A stretch of 64,000 nt of DNA from Micromonospora ureilytica (GTDB taxonomy: Bacteria > Actinomycetota > Actinomycetes > Mycobacteriales > Micromonosporaceae), in NCBI RefSeq assembly GCF_015751765.1, contig NZ_JADOTX010000001.1, forward strand, positions 4,712,001-4,776,000, in the 5' to 3' direction. A program made the translations under genes and the position numbers. The notes beneath the pieces are model-generated. The model worked only from the letters and a program-made list of their open reading frames with translations, made no database searches and was not told where the DNA came from. Positions 56,769 through 64,000 of this stretch are shown here, in pieces (within the stretch, counting starts at the first letter, position 1; every line of letters begins with the position of its first letter).

Positions 56769-58478
56769 GTGACGAGTGCGTCGACAGCGCAGAGCCCGAG
56801 CGCCGATCCGGACAAGATGATCCAGGTGACGGGCGAGCCCAGTGCAACCCAGGAGCCGACGGCGCCGAGCGCCGAGAGCGGCGGGGTGGCCGCCGCGGTC
56901 CGGCGACGGTTCGCCACCGTCGATACCCAGGTGGACCGGTTCTCGTGGTTGGCCACGGCAGTGGTGGTGGCCATCGCGGCGATCGTGCGCTTCGTCGGGC
57001 TGTCCAGCCCGAAGGGCAAGATCTTCGACGAGACGTACTACGCCAAGGACGCCTACGGGCTGATCTCCCGTGGTGTGGAGTGGAACTACAAGGACAACGC
57101 CGCGTCGTACGTGGTGCATCCTCCACTGGGCAAGTGGTTGATCGGCGTCGGCGAGTGGGCCTTCGGCTATCAGGACGCGGATTCCAAGGTCTCCGTCCCC
57201 GGGCACCTGATGACCACCGCACCGGAGTTCGGCTGGCGATTCTCGGCGGCCGTGATCGGCACGCTGTCGGTGCTGCTGCTGGTCCGCATCGGTCGGCGGA
57301 TGTTCCGCTCGACGGTGCTCGGCTGCGCGGCCGGCCTGCTGCTCGCCCTGGACGGCTTCCACCTGGTGCTGTCCCGCGCGGCCCTGCTCGACATCTTCCT
57401 GCTCTTCTTCGTGCTGGCCGCGTTCGGCGCGCTGGTGCTCGATCGGGACGCCCGCCGTCGGCGCTGGGCACGGGCTCTGGACGACGGGCTCGATCCGAGC
57501 CAGCCGGGCCGGGCCGGCCGGCCGCCGACCGGTTGGCGCACCTGGCCGTGGTGGCGACTGGCGGCCGGGGTGCTGATCGGCTGCGCCTGCGCCGTGAAGT
57601 GGAGCGCCCTGTATTTCGTGCCGGCCTTCGCGCTGCTGGTGATCTTCTGGGAGGTCGGCGTCCGCCGCTCGGCGGGGGTCCGCCGGCCCTGGCGGGACAC
57701 GCTCGTCGACGAGCTGCCCTGGCTGGTGCTCGCCGGCGTACTCATGGTGGGCACCTACGTCGCCACCTGGTCGGGCTGGCTGCTCACCGACGACGGTTAC
57801 TACCGGCTCGCGTCGTCCTACCCGAGCGCCCCGCTCAGCGACCGCCCGGTGATCGGCCCGCTGATCAACCTCTTCGAATACCACCGCGCGGCGTACGGCT
57901 TCCACGCCCAGCTCGACGACGCGCACAAATACCAGTCGTGGCCGTGGCAGTGGCTGCTGCTCGGTCGACCGGTGGCGTTCCACTGGTCCGGCGACGGTGC
58001 CTGTGGCGCGCCGAGCTGCGCCTCGGAGATCCTGCTGCTCGGCACCCCGCTGCTCTGGTGGTCGTTCCTGCCCGCCCTGGTGGCGCTGGTCTGGCTGGGG
58101 GTAGCCCGTCGGGACTGGCGGGCCGGCGCGATCCTGCTCACCGTGGCCGCCGGGCTGCTGCCGTGGTTCTGGTTCGCCCTCGACGGCCGGACGATGTTCT
58201 CGTTCTACGCCGCACCGGCGGTGCCGTTCCTGGTGCTGGCCGTGGTGTACGTGCTGGGCGCGCTGATCGCACCCGCCGGGGGTGACGTGGGTACGGTGGC
58301 GCCGCTGGTGCCCGGTGACCCGAGTTACGAACGCCGACTGGTGGGCAGCATCGCGGCGGGGGCGTACGTGCTGTTGGTGGGGCTCTGCTTCGCGTACTTC
58401 TATCCGATCTTCGTCGGCCGGCTGATTCCGTACTCGGACTGGCTGTCCCGGATGTGGCTCGACGGTCGGTGGATATAA
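56769..58478 (+). CDS. Protein O-mannosyltransferase (PMT family)
   Basis: 569 residues from the leaderless GTG at 56769. After a ~50-residue cytoplasmic N-terminus come about eleven membrane helices. The catalytic DE pair is in KIFDETYYAKDAYG near 80, and HPPLGKWLI follows as in PMT enzymes. ARRPGDPS-type loops and FHLVLSRAALLD are family-like. It transfers mannose from polyprenyl-phosphate-mannose to Ser/Thr of secreted proteins during Sec export. The family-2 transferase at 25518 could make the donor. A strong terminator follows. Confidence 0.9.
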   Translation: MTSASTAQSPSADPDKMIQVTGEPSATQEPTAPSAESGGVAAAVRRRFATVDTQVDRFSWLATAVVVAIAAIVRFVGLSSPKGKIFDETYYAKDAYGLISRGVEWNYKDNAASYVVHPPLGKWLIGVGEWAFGYQDADSKVSVPGHLMTTAPEFGWRFSAAVIGTLSVLLLVRIGRRMFRSTVLGCAAGLLLALDGFHLVLSRAALLDIFLLFFVLAAFGALVLDRDARRRRWARALDDGLDPSQPGRAGRPPTGWRTWPWWRLAAGVLIGCACAVKWSALYFVPAFALLVIFWEVGVRRSAGVRRPWRDTLVDELPWLVLAGVLMVGTYVATWSGWLLTDDGYYRLASSYPSAPLSDRPVIGPLINLFEYHRAAYGFHAQLDDAHKYQSWPWQWLLLGRPVAFHWSGDGACGAPSCASEILLLGTPLLWWSFLPALVALVWLGVARRDWRAGAILLTVAAGLLPWFWFALDGRTMFSFYAAPAVPFLVLAVVYVLGALIAPAGGDVGTVAPLVPGDPSYERRLVGSIAAGAYVLLVGLCFAYFYPIFVGRLIPYSDWLSRMWLDGRWI

Positions 58479-58512
58479 GCATCGACAGGCGACGCGCCGC
58501 ACAGCGCGACGG

Positions 58513-58552
58513 AAGAAGGGCCCGCACGCCGAAGCGTGCGGGCCCTTCTTTT
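58513..58552 (+). terminator. Intrinsic terminator after the mannosyltransferase
   Basis: A perfect 16-bp stem (58513-58528 and 58535-58550) with loop CCGAAG and a following TT inside a TTCTTTT run forms the most canonical terminator in the window, 35 bases beyond the stop. Confidence 0.92.
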
Positions 58553-58560
58553 ACAAAGAC

Positions 58561-58608
58561 GCGCGCCCCGATCGCCTGCCACGGGGGAAGCGGGCGATTG
58601 GGGCGCGC
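58561..58608 (+). ncRNA. Second hairpin with G-U wobble pairs
   Basis: Arms 58561-58579 and 58590-58608 form a 19-bp stem with two wobble pairs. On the plus-strand transcript both are G-U pairs; on the minus strand they would be A-C mismatches. It follows the intrinsic terminator by ten bases. It may be a back-up terminator or a structured RNA. The rest of 58609-58831 shows no supported gene. Confidence 0.45.
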
Positions 58609-58831
58609 ATGAAGAGCTTAACCACCGCGCACCACCGGCACAACGGGTCGACTTGAGTCAGATTTCCGACGGATGCTGGCCGGGCCGAGACCTTCCCTCG
58701 CACAGTTGACCGAGGGTGACCCGCCGTGGACCCACAGCGCGGGCGCGGACGGTCAGAGGTGATTCCTGACCCGGCTGGAGTGGTCGGTCCCGCACCCCTC
58801 CACCCAAACGATCATCCAAAGTGGATCTCAC

Positions 58832-58837
58832 TACACT
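58832..58837 (+). promoter_or_regulatory. -10 box TACACT of leaderless VWA gene
   Basis: TACACT ends seven bases before GTG 58845, with no Shine-Dalgarno, and this start gives a proper signal peptide. The earlier in-frame start at 58821 would precede the -10 box. Confidence 0.65.
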
Positions 58838-58844
58838 GCGGGTC

Positions 58845-60128
58845 GTGATCAACTTCAGACGATCGACGGCGGTCCTTCTCGGACTGTTGGCGACCACCGC
58901 GCTGGCCGGGCCCGCCCCGGCGCGGGCCGACGAGGAGCCGGCGCCCGAGCCGCCCCGGGTCGAGCTGGTGCTCGACGTCAGCGGGTCGATGCGCGCCGCC
59001 GACATCGACGGACGCACCCGGATCTCGGTCGCCCAGCAGGCCTTCAACGATGTGGTGGACGCGCTACCCGAGGAGACACAGCTCGGTATCCGGGTGCTCG
59101 GCGCGACCTACCGCGGCAAGGACAAGAAGGTCGGCTGCCAGGACACGCAGCAGATCGTGCCGGTCGGCCCGGTGGACCGGTCCGCAGCGAAGGCCGCGGT
59201 GGCGACGCTCCGGCCGACCGGGTTCACCCCGGTCGGGCTGGCGCTGCGCTCCGCCGCGCAGGACCTGGGCAGCGGGGCCACCACCCGACGGATCGTGCTG
59301 ATCACCGACGGCGAGGACACCTGCGCTCCACCCGACCCGTGCGAGGTGGCCCGGGAGCTGGCCGCCCAGGGCACCAGCCTGGTCGTCGACACCCTCGGCC
59401 TGGCCCCCGACGAGAAGGTCCGTCGGCAACTGCTCTGCATCGCCAGCGCGACCGGCGGGACCTACACCGCAGCGCAGAGCGCCGAGGAGCTGACCGACCG
59501 GATCAAACAGCTCGTCGAGCGGGCCGGCGACACGCACACCCGGGCGCCGACGGTGGTCGGCGGCACCAACGCGTGCGACTCGGCGCCACTGCTCACCCCC
59601 GGCGTCTACGCCGACCGGGAGGCGTTCTCCGAGCATCGCTACTACCGGGTTCCGATCCGCCCCGGCCAGGAGTTGCGGGCTTCGGTGAGCATGGCGTTGG
59701 ACCGGGCCGTCAACCGGGACTACGGGGTGCTGCTGCGGGCCACCGCCGCCGACGGCCGGGAACTCGTCCGGGGCGCGGACGCCGGCAGCGGACGGGCCGA
59801 CGTGCTCTCCGCCGGGCTGCGCTGGTCGGCCACCGCCGACGACGAGGACGCCGACGAGACCGAGGAGAGCGCCGCGCCGGTCGTCGAACCCACCACCGTC
59901 TGCCTGGTGGTGAGCAACTCGTTCGCTCCGCGTCCCGGCAGCGCGGCGACCCCGGGCATGCCTGTGGAGCTGACCATCGACGTGGTCGCCGCCGCACCCG
60001 CACCGGACGGACCGGACCTCGGCCGGGGCTGGGTGCTGCTGGCCCTGCTCACCGTCGCCGGGCTGATCACCGGTCTGCTCGCCGGCCTGCTCACCCGCTG
60101 GTGGGTCGCCACCTGGAGGGAGAACTGA
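58845..60128 (+). CDS. Secreted, membrane-anchored VWA-domain protein
   Basis: 427 residues from GTG 58845. The signal peptide is FRRSTAVLLGLLATTALAG with cleavage near ARA. The VWA domain at ~40-225 has MIDAS residues DVSGS near 48, and LITDGEDTC later, with two Cys close by (CAPPDPC). A beta-rich domain follows to ~385 and a single C-terminal helix (WVLLALLTVAGLITGLLAG) with a short basic tail anchors it, so the domains face outside. VWA domains bind protein partners through metal. The stop overlaps the next gene (TGATG), which points to a two-protein complex. Confidence 0.85.
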   Translation: MINFRRSTAVLLGLLATTALAGPAPARADEEPAPEPPRVELVLDVSGSMRAADIDGRTRISVAQQAFNDVVDALPEETQLGIRVLGATYRGKDKKVGCQDTQQIVPVGPVDRSAAKAAVATLRPTGFTPVGLALRSAAQDLGSGATTRRIVLITDGEDTCAPPDPCEVARELAAQGTSLVVDTLGLAPDEKVRRQLLCIASATGGTYTAAQSAEELTDRIKQLVERAGDTHTRAPTVVGGTNACDSAPLLTPGVYADREAFSEHRYYRVPIRPGQELRASVSMALDRAVNRDYGVLLRATAADGRELVRGADAGSGRADVLSAGLRWSATADDEDADETEESAAPVVEPTTVCLVVSNSFAPRPGSAATPGMPVELTIDVVAAAPAPDGPDLGRGWVLLALLTVAGLITGLLAGLLTRWWVATWREN

Positions 60129-60910
60129 TGCGTACCGCCCTGTTCCGGTCGATGGCGGTGCTGCTCGCTGCCGGCGGGGCCGCTCTGCTCCCCGCTGCGG
60201 CCGTCGCCGCGCCGACCCCCTCCCCCGGTGCCACGCCGGTGAACCGTGCCGGCACGTCGTTCCTCAGCGCCACCCCGATCACCGCCGGACAACCGGTACG
60301 GGTGGACGCCTCGATCGGCGACCACCTCTACTGGTCGTTCCCGGCGACGGCCGGCCAGGTGCACGAGATCAACGCCACCGTCACCTTTCCGAAGGGACGC
60401 AGCGGCGCCTCCACCTGGACCGTGGACGTCTTCGACGGGCTACGCCGACGCCAGGCGTGCACGGCGGGGGCACAGACCCCGACAGTGGACGCGAAGGCGT
60501 CGAACGTCGTGTTGGGCTGCACGCTGCGCGAGGTGCGGCCGTGGGCGGAGCCCTGGTCGGCCGATCCACTGCCCGGCACGTACGTCATCCGGCTCTCCGT
60601 GATCGACCTGCCGGAGCCGGATCTGGGTGCGCCGATCGACGTGGACCTGCTGGTCGGCGCCATCGCCGACCGGGGCGCCTCGGCCGACGACGGCGAGTTG
60701 GCGGCACCGCTGGTGCCGAACACCAAGGCCGGCACGGTGCTCAACGCCGTACCCCCGGTGGACGCGGAGGCCGACGACGAGGGCGACTCGCTGACGGGTT
60801 GGTTGCCGGATCTCGGCTCGCGCTGGCTCTGGACCGGCATCGGCGGCGCGCTCGCCGCGGTGGCTGGCGTGTTCGGTTTCGCGGTCACCCGACGGCCTCG
60901 ACGTCGCTGA
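60128..60910 (+). CDS. Secreted membrane-anchored partner of the VWA protein
   Basis: 260 residues. A signal peptide (FRSMAVLLAAGGAALLPAAAVAA) precedes a Pro/Thr-rich start and a beta-rich domain of ~150 residues (DHLYWSFPATAGQVHEINATVTFPKG) with two Cys (RRQACTAG, VVLGCTLR). A C-terminal helix (WLWTGIGGALAAVAGVFGFAVT) and RRPRRR tail anchor it. The translational coupling, same topology and similar WSF/YYRVP-type jelly-roll sequence suggest it pairs with the upstream VWA protein. I do not recognise the family. Confidence 0.75.
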   Translation: MRTALFRSMAVLLAAGGAALLPAAAVAAPTPSPGATPVNRAGTSFLSATPITAGQPVRVDASIGDHLYWSFPATAGQVHEINATVTFPKGRSGASTWTVDVFDGLRRRQACTAGAQTPTVDAKASNVVLGCTLREVRPWAEPWSADPLPGTYVIRLSVIDLPEPDLGAPIDVDLLVGAIADRGASADDGELAAPLVPNTKAGTVLNAVPPVDAEADDEGDSLTGWLPDLGSRWLWTGIGGALAAVAGVFGFAVTRRPRRR

Positions 60911-60917
60911 ACGCTCC

Positions 60918-60953
60918 CTCTGGTGGCCCCGCCCAGCGGCGGGGCCACCAGAG
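60918..60953. terminator. Bidirectional terminator
   Basis: A perfect 16-bp stem (60918-60933 and 60938-60953) with loop CAGC sits between convergent stops at 60910 and 60956. An outer GCTGAAC/GTTCAGC pairing with a small bulge extends it. Confidence 0.88.
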
Positions 60954-60955
60954 GT

Positions 60956-61225
60956 TCAGCTACGCCGGGAGCCGCGCGGCAACCAGCCGATGAACCTGTC
61001 CTGGAGCGACATCACCGGGGCGGCGCGCAGATCCTCAGTGGCGGCGGCCAGGCAGGAGCCCAGATAGACGCTGAGCATCGCGCGATCACCCCCGTACTCC
61101 GCCAGCAGCCGGGTGCGCTTCGTCGCGCACGGCCATTCGTCACCGCAGGAGCCGCAGCTCCAGCAGGGGGTCTTCGGTGCGTGCTCGTCAGCCCGCACCC
61201 TCGGCCGTTCCGCACCATCGGTCAT
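60956..61225 (-). CDS. Small Cys-rich protein of unknown function
   Basis: 89 residues from an ATG with AAGGA upstream. The N-terminal third has four Cys in CWSCGSCGDEWPCATKR, suggesting a small zinc ribbon, followed by helices (LLAEYGGDRAMLSVYLGSCLAAATEDLR) and a basic end. Similar small actinobacterial proteins are often mis-annotated as flavin reductases. No catalytic motif is visible. It diverges from the phosphopantetheinyl transferase gene. Confidence 0.6.
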   Translation of the reverse strand: MTDGAERPRVRADEHAPKTPCWSCGSCGDEWPCATKRTRLLAEYGGDRAMLSVYLGSCLAAATEDLRAAPVMSLQDRFIGWLPRGSRRS

Positions 61226-61423
61226 CGCACGTCCTTCCAGATGTCCACGGGACTGGCGGCTGCCGTGCCGGCCAGCATTGATGGTGGTCCCCCCGGAGCC
61301 ATCAGGGAGGGCGCTGCAGGTCCCTCCGGTGTTACATCCTTGCGGTACCTTCAGCGGTCGTGGGAGTCGGAAAGTTGACGGTTAATTCGATGCGTCATTC
61401 CTACCGAGCAGTAGGTAACTGGG

Positions 61424-62080
61424 ATGCGTGACCTGCTGCCATCGACGGTCGCCGTCGCCGTCGCCGGGCCCGAGGACTGGACGGGCGACCTGCTCCCCGC
61501 TGAGCAGGCATGTCTCAGCGAGCGGGCCGTGCAGACCCGTCGGCGGGACTTCGCCGCGGGGAGGAATTGCGCCCGCAGGGCATTGCGCGACCTCGGCCTG
61601 CCGACGGCCGCCGTACCAGCCGCCGCCGACCGCGCGCCGGTCTGGCCGACCGGGGTGGTCGGCAGCATCACCCACACCGCCGGCTACTGCGCCGCCGCCG
61701 CGGCGCACACCACCGACATCCGGTCCGTCGGGATGGATGCCGAGCAGCACCGCAAGATCAATCCGGGAGTACGCAGACTCGTGCTGCTGCCCGAGGAGGA
61801 GGCCGCCTGTGCGCGGTTGCCCAGTGACATCTCCTGGCCGGTGGTGCTGTTCAGCGCGAAGGAAACCATCTACAAGGTGTGGTACCCGGTCGTTCGCAGC
61901 TGGTTGGACTTCCACGACGCCCGACTGGACATTGATCCGGACGCCGGCACGTTCACCGCCCGGATCGCACCGGCCCGGGTGGACGCGGCGGGGGTCGACG
62001 ACCCGCCGGCGTCAATCACCGGCCGCTTCGTGATCGCCGACGGGCTGGTCCGCACCGCCGCTGTGCTCCCGCTGCACTGA
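61424..62080 (+). CDS. 4'-phosphopantetheinyl transferase (Sfp/EntD type)
   Basis: 218 residues. The Sfp-type motifs are present: RRDFAAGRNCARRALRDLG near 45, GVVGSITHTAGYCAAA near 78, VGMDAEQH with Mg ligands near 104 and FSAKETIYKVWYP near 145. It moves phosphopantetheine from CoA to carrier proteins of polyketide, peptide or siderophore synthases. Such enzymes usually act in trans, and no synthase is in the window. The start has no clear Shine-Dalgarno; CCTAC-N6-GTAGG at 61400-61415 may be an operator. Confidence 0.88.
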   Translation: MRDLLPSTVAVAVAGPEDWTGDLLPAEQACLSERAVQTRRRDFAAGRNCARRALRDLGLPTAAVPAAADRAPVWPTGVVGSITHTAGYCAAAAAHTTDIRSVGMDAEQHRKINPGVRRLVLLPEEEAACARLPSDISWPVVLFSAKETIYKVWYPVVRSWLDFHDARLDIDPDAGTFTARIAPARVDAAGVDDPPASITGRFVIADGLVRTAAVLPLH

Positions 62081-62282
62081 CGTCGCCTGGCTACTCATAG
62101 TGATGGATGCGATACCGGTCCACATTGGTGTTCGGTGACCGGCCCGACACCGTCCACGCTGGCCGGTGCGGTTTCGCGTCGCCTTCGGTGAGACGCCCTC
62201 CGGCGCGGCGGCGGGGCACTCTGCCACCCACGGTAACGTCGACGAGTTCCCGCACGGCAGTATCGATGCGTCAAGGAGTACG

Positions 62283-63053
62283 GTGACCCACCGCCAGCCC
62301 TCCGCCGGGCCGCAGGATCTCCAGCAGTCAAGCTCGCAGCCGCCGAACCGCCCGTTCGCGGCGACGCCGCAGCCGCCGTTCTCGGGGGCCGCGTACCTGA
62401 CAGCTGGCGGACACACGGAGGCTGGTGGCGGATATCGGGCACCCGGTGGTCCGGGCTACCCGATCATCGCACCACCACCTGCGCAGACGGACCGCGCCAA
62501 GAAGTCCGTAGTGGTCGTCGCGGTCACCGCGGCCGTTCTCACCCTGCTCACCTGCGCCGGCGGCATCGTGGCGGCCGTCATCAGCACCAAAGGCACCTCG
62601 ACCACTGTGAGCGAGGCACAGGCCACCCCGCCGACCCCGCCGCCGGCGAACGGCGACACCCGCGACCTGTCGCCGGGCGACACCCTGGTCGTCAACAGCG
62701 AGGCCGGCACCGTCGAGATCACCGTGACGAAGTTCAGCAGCGCCACCAAACCCTGCAAGTCCCACGGACTGAAGCCCGGCGAGGGCATGTACGTGATCGC
62801 CGACGTGACTGTGGCTGTCACCAAGGGCACCGTGTCGACGAACCCGCTCTACTTCCAGTGGGTCGCCGCCGACGGCACCAGGACCACAGCGATCGGTGGA
62901 GCCTTCTCCGGCTGCGGCAAACCGATGCCGGCCGTCGACGACCTGACCGCTGGCACCAGACGGACCGGCAGCGTGGTGTTCGACGTGCACGACACGTCGG
63001 GCGCGCTGGAGTACCAGGACCAGTTCCAGACCGCCGGTTCCTGGAAGCCGTGA
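62283..63053 (+). CDS. Membrane-anchored DUF4352-like secreted protein
   Basis: 256 residues from the GTG at 62283 with AAGGAG five bases upstream. A Pro/Gln/Ser-rich cytoplasmic ~70 residues leads into one membrane helix (SVVVVAVTAAVLTLLTCAGGIVAAVIS), then a TPP-rich linker and a ~125-residue extracytoplasmic beta domain. That domain resembles DUF4352/immunoglobulin-like proteins: GEGMYVIADVTVAVTKGTV and NPLYFQWVAADG are typical, with two Cys. Function unknown; related proteins are cell-surface lipoproteins or chaperone-like. Terminator at 63067. Confidence 0.7.
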   Translation: MTHRQPSAGPQDLQQSSSQPPNRPFAATPQPPFSGAAYLTAGGHTEAGGGYRAPGGPGYPIIAPPPAQTDRAKKSVVVVAVTAAVLTLLTCAGGIVAAVISTKGTSTTVSEAQATPPTPPPANGDTRDLSPGDTLVVNSEAGTVEITVTKFSSATKPCKSHGLKPGEGMYVIADVTVAVTKGTVSTNPLYFQWVAADGTRTTAIGGAFSGCGKPMPAVDDLTAGTRRTGSVVFDVHDTSGALEYQDQFQTAGSWKP

Positions 63054-63066
63054 CGCGCTGACGCGA

Positions 63067-63098
63067 CGTGGGGCCGACCCGTCCGGGCCGGCCCCACG
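63067..63098. terminator. Bidirectional terminator
   Basis: CGTGGGGCCG (63067-63076) pairs with CGGCCCCACG (63089-63098), with an inner CCC/GGG stem and a GTCC loop, between convergent stops at 63053 and 63118. Confidence 0.82.
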
Positions 63099-63117
63099 CG
63101 GTGGGAGAGTCGGTGGG

Positions 63118-64000
63118 TCAGCAGCCTGTCCAGCGCACCGGGGTCACCCGGTCGGCGAGGACGTTGCGGAACCCGACGATGGTGCCCGAGTCGGAGATGG
63201 ACTGCGCACCGATGGCCACGCGTTCGCCGCCACCCGGCAGGACCCGGGAGGTGGAGCCTCTGGCAACGCGGTCACCACCCACCACGACACCCTTGGCGTT
63301 GATGCCGGTCAGCGCCGGCATGTCCTGGTCGAGCAGCGTGTGCGAGCCGTTCCGAAGGTCCCACCGGACCCTGGTCGACGTGGTGTCGCCGCCCAGCCAT
63401 ACCTGGCCGATTGCCCAGCGGCCCGCCGCCGCGCCGGCAGTGCTCCACTCGGCGCCGGGGAACGTGAGCGCGTCGATCCGGCCGTTCGGGCGGCGGACCC
63501 AGCTGTTCCAGTCTCCGAAGGGTCCGGCGCTACCGACGATGGTTCCGTTGTCAGTGATCCCACTTGCCTGGGCGTCGACCGGGGCGTCGAGCACCTCCAC
63601 GGTGCCCGGACGGGCAGCCGGCCAGCGCAGCGCGACCATTTCCCCGGAGACGATGTCGGAGCCGTGGCCGACGATGTCGCCGGCATCGTTGATGGCGCTG
63701 ACATACGTGGCGGTGGACGGCAGCACCGGCAACTGCTCGAGCTTGCCGTCGCGGTACCTCCACGGCTGCCCGTAGCCGGTTTCCGCCGATCCGTTGCCGA
63801 TCACGACACCGTCGGCGTTGATGTCGACCGGGGTGGACATGCCCTGTGACTCCAGCTCGGTGACCCGCTGCCCGTCCCAGAACAGCAGCAGGTACTGGTT
63901 GTCGGTTTCACCGACTCGCAGCGCGGTCCCCGCGACGTAGCGACCCGTCGGGTCGACCGCGTTCGCGTCGGCGCGATAGGTGTCGGTCGGGTACGGCAGC
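63118..64000 (-). CDS. HAF-repeat-like protein, 5' truncated by window edge
   Basis: Open to the right edge; at least 293 residues are visible and the true start lies outside. The protein is built of ~50-residue repeats with INADGVVIGNG, INDAGDIVGHG, ITDNGTIVGSAG, INAKGVVVGGD and ISDSGTIVGF at their centres, as in HAF-type repeats that form beta-propellers in secreted proteins. WRYRDG and RWP-like Trp residues recur. Likely extracellular or periplasm-facing; function unknown. An internal ATG at 63840 is not the start because the frame continues upstream in the same repeat pattern. Confidence 0.8.
   Translation of the reverse strand, partial: LPYPTDTYRADANAVDPTGRYVAGTALRVGETDNQYLLLFWDGQRVTELESQGMSTPVDINADGVVIGNGSAETGYGQPWRYRDGKLEQLPVLPSTATYVSAINDAGDIVGHGSDIVSGEMVALRWPAARPGTVEVLDAPVDAQASGITDNGTIVGSAGPFGDWNSWVRRPNGRIDALTFPGAEWSTAGAAAGRWAIGQVWLGGDTTSTRVRWDLRNGSHTLLDQDMPALTGINAKGVVVGGDRVARGSTSRVLPGGGERVAIGAQSISDSGTIVGFRNVLADRVTPVRWTGC

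Overview
The window is a stretch of chromosome from a very high-G+C Gram-positive actinomycete. A conservon (histidine kinase, roadblock, DUF742, GTPase), many GTG starts, frequent leaderless TANNNT-N6/7-RTG starts, an actinobacterial-type tRNA-Gln/glmU/prs/rplY/pth block and an RlmA-type methyltransferase all fit Micromonosporaceae (Micromonospora or Salinispora). That family assignment is inference. I see no phage, CRISPR array or intact insertion sequence. Gene density is that of an ordinary core chromosome.

Layout. 1-3137: end of cydDC (thiol exporter), a HAAS-type membrane protein and a PadR regulator. 3328-12126: an acidic orphan protein and a degenerate IS110-like protein with a long disordered tail on the plus strand, facing a complete four-gene conservon on the minus strand. 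12320-24843: a nucleoside locus with uridine kinase, adenosine deaminase, thymidine phosphorylase, a C-terminally extended cytidine deaminase and a four-gene BMP-family nucleoside ABC importer; a divergent MarR/F420-oxidoreductase pair and an RlmA-type methyltransferase sit inside it. 25103-33000: membrane protein, glycosyltransferase, LacI regulator, VOC protein, GntR/YihY pair, 2H phosphoesterase, trpS and a CBS/CorC protein lacking DUF21. 33143-38567: galE-galK, then cysQ-cysD-cysN on the other strand. 38701-43189: pth, rplY, prs, glmU and tRNA-Gln. 43503-48441: fatty-acid desaturase, TetR regulator, two tandem DUF4383 membrane proteins and an ABC-F protein. 48561-58478: ispE, rsmA, TatD, an orphan protein, metG, an orphan membrane protein, rsmI and a protein O-mannosyltransferase. 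58845-64000: a secreted VWA operon, a Cys-rich small protein, a phosphopantetheinyl transferase, a DUF4352-like lipid-face protein and a partial repeat protein.

How the genes work together. The importer should bring nucleosides into the cell, where the deaminases, phosphorylase and kinase process them; this is the clearest functional unit. The conservon should relay a signal from a NIT-domain kinase to a small GTPase. The facing IS110-like protein ends in the same ordered set of tail motifs as that kinase, which suggests a shared partner.

Most unusual signals: (1) the tail shared by the IS110-like protein and the conservon kinase; (2) a two-copy intercistronic stem-loop whose 21-nt loop core is identical while its 23-24-bp stems are unrelated in sequence but each perfectly paired; (3) twin TGACATGTCA operators between marR and the F420 enzyme, one of them covering a leaderless start codon; (4) an ABC ATPase that appears to start at CTG behind a perfect Shine-Dalgarno.
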